Shown piece after piece: positions 57,953 to 64,000 of a stretch of 64,000 nt of DNA. Made by a program: the position numbers and the translations under genes. The DNA comes from Rhizobium sp. 11515TR (GTDB lineage Bacteria; Pseudomonadota; Alphaproteobacteria; Rhizobiales; Rhizobiaceae), in the NCBI RefSeq assembly GCF_002277895.1, contig NZ_CP022998.1, forward strand, positions 3,701,501 to 3,765,500. Direction: 5' to 3'. Position 1 is the first letter of the stretch. Each line of letters begins with the position of its first letter. A model generated the notes under the pieces. That model was not told the origin of the DNA. It was given only the letters and a program-made list of their open reading frames with translations, and did not search any database.

Positions 57953-59449
57953 ATGAACGACAAGACCGAAACATCCGCCCTCTCCTCCGACGCAACGGAA
58001 GTTCGCCGCCAGAAGCTGAAGCTGCTACGCGAACAGGTTGGCGACGTCTATCCGGCGCATTTTCACCGGACGATGACCAATGCCGAGCTTGCTGCGAAAT
58101 ACGAAGGTCTGGAGCCGGATACCGAGACCGGCGATGTTGTCACCGTTGCCGGCCGCGTCTACTCCTCGCGCAACTCCGGCATGTTCATGGATATCCATGA
58201 TGCCTCGGCCAAGATCCAGATCTTCAGCCACAAGGATGTGACCTCGGAAGAGGCTCGCGCATTGTTGCCGATGATCGATATCGGCGACATCATCGGCGTC
58301 ACCGGCGTCGTGCGCCGCACCAAGCGCGGCGAGCTGACCATCAATGCCCAGCAGATCACCATGCTGACAAAGTCATTGTTGCCGATGCCGGAAAAATGGC
58401 ACGGCCTGTCCGATATCGAGCTGCGCTATCGCAAGCGTCATCTCGACATTATGACCAACGAGGAATCGAAGCTCCGCTTCCAGCAGCGCAGCCGCATCGT
58501 CTCCGGCATCCGCCGCTTCATGGAAAATGACGGCTTCATGGAAGTCGAAACGCCGATGCTGCATTCGGTCTATGGCGGCGCCACTGCCGAGCCGTTCAAG
58601 ACGCATCACAACACGCTGAAGCTCGATATGTACCTGCGCATCGCGCCGGAACTGTTCCTGAAGCGCACGCTGGTCTCCGGTCTCACCGACAAGGTCTTCG
58701 AGATCAACCGCAACTTCCGCAACGAAGGCGTCTCCACCCGGCACAATCCCGAATTCACCATGATGGAGTGCTATTGGGCCTATGCCGACTACGAGGACAT
58801 CATGGATCTCGTCGAGCGGCTGTTCTCGACGCTCGCCATGTCGATCCACGGCAGCACCGAATTCGCCTTCGGCGACAAGCAGATCTCCTTCAAGGGTCCG
58901 TTCCGCCGCGTGCCGATGCCCGATGCCGTCAAGGAAGCGACCGGTATCGACTTCCTGGCGATCAAGACCGACGAAGAAGCCCGCGCCGCGTCCAAGGCTG
59001 CCGGCTTTGCCGTCGAGAAGGACGCGACCTGGGGCGAATGCCTTGCCTTCATCTTCGAGGAGAAGGTCGAGGGCACGCTGATCCAGCCGGCGCACGTCAC
59101 GCATTTCCCGAAGGACATCTCGCCCTTCGCCAAGGAAGTGCCGGGCGAGCCGCGCCTCGTCGAACGTTTCGAGACCTATTGCAACGCCTGGGAACTCGGC
59201 AACGCTTTCTCGGAACTCAACGATCCGGAAGAACAGCGCGCACGCATGGTCGAGCAGCTCGAGCAGGCGCATGCGCGTGGCGAAAAGCAGAAGGAACTCG
59301 ACGAGGAATTCCTCGACGCAATCGATCAGGGCATGCCGCCGGCGGGCGGTCTCGGCATCGGTGTGGACCGCCTCATCATGCTTCTGACCAACTCGCCGTC
59401 GATCCGCGACATCATCCTTTTCCCGGCCCGCCGCAACAAGGCCGATTGA
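57953..59449 (+). CDS. lysS: Lysyl-tRNA synthetase, class II
   Basis: Charges tRNA-Lys. The 498-residue protein has an N-terminal OB-fold anticodon domain (about 65-145: VVTVAGRVYSSRNSGMFMDIHD) and a class II catalytic domain with motif 2 FEINRNFRNEGVSTRHNPEF (about 245-264) and motif 3 GLGIGVDRLIMLLTN (about 466-480). It is thus class II; many alphaproteobacteria instead rely on the archaeal-like class I enzyme LysK, so this one may be an additional copy. Part of gltX-lysS with a small unknown gene after it. Confidence 0.95.
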   Translation: MNDKTETSALSSDATEVRRQKLKLLREQVGDVYPAHFHRTMTNAELAAKYEGLEPDTETGDVVTVAGRVYSSRNSGMFMDIHDASAKIQIFSHKDVTSEEARALLPMIDIGDIIGVTGVVRRTKRGELTINAQQITMLTKSLLPMPEKWHGLSDIELRYRKRHLDIMTNEESKLRFQQRSRIVSGIRRFMENDGFMEVETPMLHSVYGGATAEPFKTHHNTLKLDMYLRIAPELFLKRTLVSGLTDKVFEINRNFRNEGVSTRHNPEFTMMECYWAYADYEDIMDLVERLFSTLAMSIHGSTEFAFGDKQISFKGPFRRVPMPDAVKEATGIDFLAIKTDEEARAASKAAGFAVEKDATWGECLAFIFEEKVEGTLIQPAHVTHFPKDISPFAKEVPGEPRLVERFETYCNAWELGNAFSELNDPEEQRARMVEQLEQAHARGEKQKELDEEFLDAIDQGMPPAGGLGIGVDRLIMLLTNSPSIRDIILFPARRNKAD

Positions 59450-59485
59450 GACAGCCTCGTCGCCCGAAAAGCAAAGGTGCGAACC

Positions 59486-59770
59486 ATGACGGATAAAGAG
59501 ACATCAGCCGCAGATGCCGACAGCGAGCATCAGCGGCTGGCCGATCTTGCCGAGATCGGCGACATCGATCTCTCACAATACGTACCGGGAACGTTCGGTT
59601 GCCACGAAGCGATGCACACGGCGTCGATCATGCTCGACATGACCGACGACCAGCTGCTGCAGCACCCCGCCATTCTGGCGAATCCGGACTTCTACCGTCT
59701 TGCCGGCGAAGTCCACGAGGCGCTTTTCGCGCTCTACCAGGCTATCGGCGAGAAACATCTGTCGGAATGA
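59486..59770 (+). CDS. Small hypothetical protein downstream of lysS
   Basis: A 94-residue acidic protein with no signal or membrane segment. A helical core is seen in CHEAMHTASIMLDMTDDQLLQHPAIL and FYRLAGEVHEALFALYQAIGEKHL (parts of residues about 35-90), with several His residues that could bind metal. No family recognised. The ATG has AAAGG eight bases upstream. It follows lysS by 36 bases in the same direction and is probably part of that transcript. Confidence 0.7.
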   Translation: MTDKETSAADADSEHQRLADLAEIGDIDLSQYVPGTFGCHEAMHTASIMLDMTDDQLLQHPAILANPDFYRLAGEVHEALFALYQAIGEKHLSE

Positions 59771-59811
59771 GGCAGTAGCCTTTCCGCCCGATAGCGCAAA
59801 TCCGGTTTTGA

Positions 59812-60648
59812 TCAGTTGGTCACGGGCGAGCGACGGTCGGCGGCCCCCGTCATGGTGGGGTCCAATCCCGGTGACGGGCTTTTTTCCTTGGCCCCGGCAT
59901 CGGCGCCGATGAACTCGCCGTTCGCATCATAGCCCGGCTGCACATTGCCCGTCGATTTCGGTTCCGGCAGCGGCGGCTTGGCATCGTGGCTCTCCGCCTG
60001 ATTTGCGGCCGCTTTCTCTTCCGCGGCGATCGCCGCCTTCATCTTGTCCTTCTTGGCGTCGCCGCCATTGTCTGCCGCCAGTGCGTTGTCGCAGTCGGTC
60101 AGATTCTTCAACCCGGCGATCGCCGCATCGATATCCTGCGGCAGCATAGTAATCTGCTCACCATAAAACAGGCCGGCATTGCTCGCACCGCCATCATAAT
60201 AGCGTGCCGTCAGCGGTGCCTCGGAGCTGCCATCGATAAGCCTATCTGGATGCGGCACGTAAACGACATCGGCCCCCAGCGCCCGGCCACGCAAGTCAGA
60301 CCGCAATGTCGGCCCATTTCTGTCGAGAACCACAACCTGAACGAGATCCGGTTTCTGCTCCTGATAGACAGCCTTGGCAACCCGGAGCGCAGTCCTGACA
60401 CGCGTCAGCCCATCGGTCGGCTCGGTGCGGATATATTTGCGAACCCAGAAACGGTTATCTTTACGGATCGTGACGAGATTGACATCGGTGCACTGAAGCC
60501 CGTTGGGAGATGCGGATACAAGACCGAGCAGCCTGTCCTTGCCGACATAAAGCGCCAATACGCCGGAGCAGCCTATGAGAAAGGCCACTCCGCCGATCAT
60601 GACGACAAACTTCCGGGGTATCCGGAAAATGTGCAGTAAGGCGCTCAC
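59812..60648 (-). CDS. Unknown membrane-anchored protein with disordered C-terminus
   Basis: A 278-residue protein. One membrane helix near the start (VVMIGGVAFLIGCSGVLALYV, split, about 13-34) anchors an external domain (about 40-190) with ARRYDGG-like Tyr/Gly segments and DLVQVVVLDRNGPTLRSDLRGRALGADVVYV. The last 80 residues are rich in Ala, Lys, Glu and Pro and look unstructured. No family is recognised. The start is a GTG with GGAGCAG five bases before it; the frame stays open far upstream but has no better start and crosses the promoter of the divergent LysR gene. Confidence 0.7.
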   Translation of the reverse strand: MSALLHIFRIPRKFVVMIGGVAFLIGCSGVLALYVGKDRLLGLVSASPNGLQCTDVNLVTIRKDNRFWVRKYIRTEPTDGLTRVRTALRVAKAVYQEQKPDLVQVVVLDRNGPTLRSDLRGRALGADVVYVPHPDRLIDGSSEAPLTARYYDGGASNAGLFYGEQITMLPQDIDAAIAGLKNLTDCDNALAADNGGDAKKDKMKAAIAAEEKAAANQAESHDAKPPLPEPKSTGNVQPGYDANGEFIGADAGAKEKSPSPGLDPTMTGAADRRSPVTN

Positions 60649-60843
60649 GCCAACTGCTCCAGCATAGACCACTCCAAGCCGACAAAAATGATCAACCCTC
60701 ACGTTAGGGAATTGGCGTTTCGGAATACTTAAAACCGAGGCGAAACTTGCATCGTCTTCGATATCGTTACCAAAAAAGGTCCAAACTTTCACAGCTATGA
60801 CGAGCACTTGCCTTTCCTGGCGCGAACATGCTCTAACCGGAGC

Positions 60844-61752
60844 ATGGCCTTCACCCTGAGACAGCTGCAATACTTCGTCGCCGTGGCGGAACAAGGCTCC
60901 GTGACGCGGGCCGCGCAGAACCTGTCCATCTCCCAATCCTCAGTCACCGAAGCCCTCAAGGAACTGGAAAGCGATCTCAGCGTGGAGCTGTTCGAGCGCC
61001 ATCCGCGCGGCCTGTCGATCACTCACAACGGCCACCAGTTCCTGCGCCACGCAACTAAGATCCTGGCGACGGTCTCCGACGCGCGCACCAGCTTTTCCGG
61101 CAAGCAGAACGAGGCCGGAGGCACGCTGAATATCGGCGTGACATCGCTTGTCGCCGGCTATGTTCTGTCAGATCTTCTGGCGCGCTATCGCCGCGCCTGC
61201 CCCGGGGTCGAAGTCAGTGCCATCGAGGATAATGGCGGCTATTTGGAACATCTTCTGGTTGGTGGCGAGCTCGACGTCGCCGTCATGGTCATTTCCAACC
61301 TGCGCGACCGCATGGCTCTGCAGGCCGAGATTCTGGAGACCTCGCCCTACCGCCTCTGGCTGCCGATGGGCCACCCCCTCGTCTCGGCCGATATCATCAG
61401 TGTCGCGGACATCACCCGCGAGCCGCTGATCATGCTGACCATCGATGAGATCGAGGAAAACACGGGCAAGCTTTTGACAGCACTCGGTGCCCGCCCGCAT
61501 GTCGCCTTCCGCACCCGCTCTGTCGAGGCCGTGCGCAGCCTGGTTGCCACCGGCGCCGGCGTCGCACTGCTGCCGGATCTCGTCTATCGTCCATGGTCGC
61601 TGGAAGGCGATCGCATCGAAAGCCGCGACGTCTCCGGTTCGCTGCCGGTGGTTCAGGTCGGCATGGTCTGGCGCAAGGGCTCCAGCCTGCCGCAAGCCGC
61701 CCGCGATTTCGTCGGCGTCGCAGAAAGCATGCGCTCGGGCCGGCAGCGGTAG
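60844..61752 (+). CDS. LysR family transcriptional regulator
   Basis: A 302-residue LysR regulator: FTLRQLQYFVAVAEQGSVTRAAQNLSISQSSVTEALKELE (in parts, about 3-42) forms the helix-turn-helix and linker; the effector domain begins near GGTLNIGVTSL and shows LVATGAGVALLPDLVYRPW. The ATG used matches the family N-terminus; an in-frame ATG 12 codons earlier is possible. It is divergent from the unknown anchored protein across about 195 bases. Effector and targets unknown; the downstream exonuclease gene starts 61 bases later on the same strand. Confidence 0.9.
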   Translation: MAFTLRQLQYFVAVAEQGSVTRAAQNLSISQSSVTEALKELESDLSVELFERHPRGLSITHNGHQFLRHATKILATVSDARTSFSGKQNEAGGTLNIGVTSLVAGYVLSDLLARYRRACPGVEVSAIEDNGGYLEHLLVGGELDVAVMVISNLRDRMALQAEILETSPYRLWLPMGHPLVSADIISVADITREPLIMLTIDEIEENTGKLLTALGARPHVAFRTRSVEAVRSLVATGAGVALLPDLVYRPWSLEGDRIESRDVSGSLPVVQVGMVWRKGSSLPQAARDFVGVAESMRSGRQR

Positions 61753-61813
61753 CACTCTTTCGACCCGGCTGAACGGAATACAATCGCAGATTGCTGCAAA
61801 AGGAGAGCCAGGT

Positions 61814-62440
61814 ATGAAGACCGCAATCATATTCGACTGTGAGTTCCTTTGCCTCGAAGGGTCGCAACGCCGGTCCTGGTGTGCCGCCCATGATCCCGAT
61901 CCGGTCGTCGCGCAAGTCGGAGCCGTCAAGCTCAGTCTCGAAGGCGATTTCGCGATCCTGGACAGCTACAAGGCCTATGTTCGTCCGGTCGATCGGTTTG
62001 GCAAACAATATGCGCTCGATCCGTTCTTCACCGCATTGACGGGTGTGACCGAAGAGAACATCGAGGCGGAAGGAATGGCTCTGCAGGACGTCATTGCCGG
62101 CCTGGATCGTTTCTCGGATGGTGCCCGTCTCTGGTCCTGGGGCAAGGACGAGCTGAATATGATGGCGATCAGCTGTTACATCGCCGGTATCCAGCCCCTG
62201 ATGCCCGCGCATCGCTTCGACAACGCCGTCAAGCTGCTGCTTGCGGCGGGAATGCCGGTCGAAGATCTGGCGAAGACGCCAAGCAACGAGCTTTCCCACT
62301 ACTATGGCGTGCAGCATCCGCCGCTTAAGGGCCATGACGCGCTCGATGATGCCTTTTCCATTTCCTACACGCTGCAGCACCTCATGCGGGCTGGAAAGCT
62401 GCGGCCGGAGGTTTTCGATCTCTCAGCCACGCACAATTAG
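61814..62440 (+). CDS. DEDD-type 3'-5' exonuclease family protein
   Basis: A 208-residue RNase H-fold nuclease of the DnaQ-like group. Exo I motif is IIFDCEFLC with Asp 8 and Glu 10; the middle Asp is likely in WSWGKDELNM (about 112-121), and Exo III is HDALDDAFSISY (about 174-185), giving a DEDDh set. Such proteins trim RNA or DNA ends. Start has AAAAGGAG upstream. The upstream open frame belongs to the LysR shadow. Substrate unknown; no DNA repair gene is adjacent. Confidence 0.85.
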   Translation: MKTAIIFDCEFLCLEGSQRRSWCAAHDPDPVVAQVGAVKLSLEGDFAILDSYKAYVRPVDRFGKQYALDPFFTALTGVTEENIEAEGMALQDVIAGLDRFSDGARLWSWGKDELNMMAISCYIAGIQPLMPAHRFDNAVKLLLAAGMPVEDLAKTPSNELSHYYGVQHPPLKGHDALDDAFSISYTLQHLMRAGKLRPEVFDLSATHN

Positions 62441-62576
62441 GAATCGGAATTTCCGATATCACCTTTCTGATAAATGAATTTGCGAATGCGGCAAAATCGC
62501 GTCACCTTTTCTTCCGGGAACAGGAAGCCAGCCACTGGCTCCACGCCATTAAGGCTTAAAAAACCGGGAGAGTCCG

Positions 62577-63737
62577 ATGAAGCATCTGCTGAAATCATGC
62601 ACGGCCGCACTCGCATGCCTTAGTTTCGCAACGCAGGTCATTGCCGCCGAACCGTTGAAGACACTCGGCAAGGGCGAAGGTGCAGTCAGCATCGTCGCAT
62701 GGGCCGGCTATATCGAGCGCGGTGAAAGCGACAAGAATTACGATTGGGTCACCGGCTTCGAAAAGGAGACCGGCTGCAAGGTCAGCGTCAAGACTGCCGC
62801 GACATCGGACGAAATGGTCGCGCTGATGAACGAAGGCGGCTTCGACCTCGTGACCGCATCCGGTGACGCCTCGCTGCGTCTTGTCGCCGGCAAGCGCGTG
62901 CAGCCGATCAATACCGATCTGATCCCCAGCTGGAAGAACCTTGATGAACGCCTGAAGAATGCTCCCTGGCACACGGTCAACGGCGTTCACTACGGCGTAC
63001 CCTATCTCTGGGGGCCGAACGTGCTGATGTACAACACCGATGCCTTCAAGGGTCAGGCGCCGAAGAGCTGGAACATCGTCTTCGAAGAAACGACGCTGCC
63101 CGACGGTAAGTCCAACAAGGGCCGTGTGCAGGCCTATGACGGCCCGATCTATATTGCCGATGCCGCCCTCTATCTCATGGCCCACAAGCCGGAGTTGGGC
63201 ATCAAGGACCCCTACGAGCTCAACGAAGATCAGTACAAGGCCGCCCTCGAGCTGCTGCGTGGCCAGCGTAAGATCGTCAGCCGCTATTGGCATGATGCGA
63301 TGATCCAGACCGACGACTTCAAGAACGAAGGCGTCGTCGCCTCCGGCTCCTGGCCGTTTCAGGTGAACCTGCTGCAGGCCGACAAGCAGAAGATCGCCTC
63401 CACCTTCCCGGATGAGGGGACGACGGGCTGGGCCGACACCACCATGCTGCATGCCGACAGCGAGCATCCGAACTGCGCCTATATGTGGTTGGAACACTCA
63501 CTGCAGGCCAAGGTTCAGGGCGATGCCGCCGCCTGGTTCGGCGCCGTACCCTCGGTTCCGGCAGCTTGCAAGGGCAACGAACTCCTGACCGACAGCGGCT
63601 GCGCCACCAACGGCTATGATCACTTCGACAAGATCAAGTTCTGGAAGACGCCCGTCGCGAAATGCAGCACGCAGAGCGAATGCGTGCCCTATCACCGCTG
63701 GGTCTCCGACTATATCGGCGTGATCGGCGGACGGTGA
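62577..63737 (+). CDS. Polyamine-type ABC transporter, periplasmic binding protein
   Basis: A 386-residue binding protein of the PotD/PotF/YdcS group. Signal peptide about 1-23, cleavage near VIAAEP. Family segments: VSIVAWAGYIERGESDKNYDWV (in parts), DLVTASGDASLRLV, GVPYLWGPNVLMYNTDAF, DGPIYIADAALYLM and WSWP-like SGSWPFQVNLLQ. Four cysteines near the C-terminus (CKGNELLTDSGC, CSTQSEC) may form disulfides. The next gene, beginning 180 bases later across a repeat, encodes the ATPase, so this is the head of an uptake operon for putrescine, spermidine or a similar amine. Confidence 0.9.
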   Translation: MKHLLKSCTAALACLSFATQVIAAEPLKTLGKGEGAVSIVAWAGYIERGESDKNYDWVTGFEKETGCKVSVKTAATSDEMVALMNEGGFDLVTASGDASLRLVAGKRVQPINTDLIPSWKNLDERLKNAPWHTVNGVHYGVPYLWGPNVLMYNTDAFKGQAPKSWNIVFEETTLPDGKSNKGRVQAYDGPIYIADAALYLMAHKPELGIKDPYELNEDQYKAALELLRGQRKIVSRYWHDAMIQTDDFKNEGVVASGSWPFQVNLLQADKQKIASTFPDEGTTGWADTTMLHADSEHPNCAYMWLEHSLQAKVQGDAAAWFGAVPSVPAACKGNELLTDSGCATNGYDHFDKIKFWKTPVAKCSTQSECVPYHRWVSDYIGVIGGR

Positions 63738-63740
63738 AAT

Positions 63741-63892
63741 CCTCTCTTCTCCCCAGCGGGGAGAAGATGCCCGTCAGGGCAGATGAGGGGGATGAGGAAC
63801 GAAGCGACTAATGTCCCGAGCAGCTAGCGAAGGACAGCTATGCCGCACCCCTCATCCGACCTTCGGGCCACCTTCTCCCCTCGGGGAGAAGC
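63741..63892. repeat. Rhizobial palindromic repeats, family B copy 3 (two inverted units)
   Basis: Two stems of the same kind, CTTCTCCCCAGCGGGGAGAAG and CTTCTCCCCTCGGGGAGAAG (each split over its loop), face each other with GATGAGGGG and CCCCTCATCC in between as inverted copies. The block separates the binding-protein gene from its ATPase gene. Confidence 0.75.
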
Positions 63893-63918
63893 AAGACAAC
63901 CTTTTCCTGGAGAAACCA

Positions 63919-64000
63919 ATGAACGCCGTTCGTTTCCAGCAGGTGTCGCGCCATTTCGGCCAGATCCGCGCCGTAGATCGCGTCGATCTGGAGATCGCGC
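63919..64000 (+). CDS. ABC transporter ATP-binding protein (3' end cut by window)
   Basis: Only the first 27 residues are visible (MNAVRFQQVSRHFGQIRAVD and following), which is the standard first strand of an ABC ATPase ahead of Walker A. CCTGGAGAAA supplies a ribosome site before the ATG. By order it is the PotA-like ATPase of the polyamine-type transporter whose binding protein precedes it. Confidence 0.85.
   Translation, partial: MNAVRFQQVSRHFGQIRAVDRVDLEIA

Overview
The window reads as a chromosomal segment of a Rhizobium-group alphaproteobacterium (Rhizobiaceae). The basis is high GC, three-part proton-translocating transhydrogenase genes beside the small aa3-oxidase subunit IV, an alphaproteobacterial ornithine decarboxylase with a long leader, many LacI/LysR/MarR regulators, sugar ABC cassettes, and several families of the palindromic intergenic repeats typical of rhizobia. 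This assignment is inference from gene content; no rRNA or tRNA gene was seen. Most of the window is ordinary metabolic and regulatory chromosome, with no phage, transposase, CRISPR array or defence island.

Layout. 1-8.7 kb: truncated FAD oxidase, an HWE histidine kinase, the CoxIV-pntAA-pntAB-pntB run, and a membrane GGDEF-EAL protein with a damaged GGDEF motif. 9-14.7 kb: a Tat-exported TakP-like TRAP binding protein without its permease, a class-I glutamine amidotransferase, a LacI/2-hydroxyacid dehydrogenase pair, a MarR regulator and a creatininase-fold amidohydrolase. 14.7-17.8 kb: a probable zinc-stress unit (Zur-like box, CobW GTPase with a His/Asp-rich stretch, overlapping WD40 protein), then cysE. 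18-21.3 kb: exported acid phosphatase/phospholipase C-like protein paired with a di-haem cytochrome c peroxidase, behind a Pho-box-like site. 21.3-29.8 kb: GNAT, ornithine decarboxylase with a ~430-nt leader, LysR, DUF1007-NicO metal exporter pair, DUF533 protein, KDPG aldolase, and an overlapping CYTH-CHAD pair.

29.9-38.2 kb: flavin monooxygenase with a divergent MarR, TrhO tRNA hydroxylase, CHASE4-GGDEF-EAL protein, FMN reductase, GH1 beta-glucosidase and DoxX. 38.2-49.9 kb is the sugar region: ATPase-permease-binding protein, a sugar-phosphate-isomerase-like enzyme and a Gfo/Idh/MocA dehydrogenase on the minus strand, a divergent LacI regulator with twin operators, then lacI-xylB-xylA for D-xylose use behind a near-perfect palindrome. 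50-53.7 kb: emrAB-type efflux pump with a divergent TetR and two operator-like palindromes. 53.9-56.1 kb: AraC/GyrI regulator, a TerC-family membrane protein whose 5' end looks frameshifted, and a small secreted protein. 56.5-59.8 kb: gltX, class II lysS and a small unknown gene. 59.8-64 kb: unknown anchored protein, LysR, DEDD exonuclease, and the first genes of a polyamine-type ABC transporter cut by the window end.

The observations best worth a second look are the frameshift at the start of terC, a hairpin repeat family whose copies covary and which lends stop codons to three genes, the ornithine decarboxylase leader that can hide its own ribosome binding site, and the Zur-box/CobW/WD40 unit. 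No wholly new system could be demonstrated from sequence reading alone.
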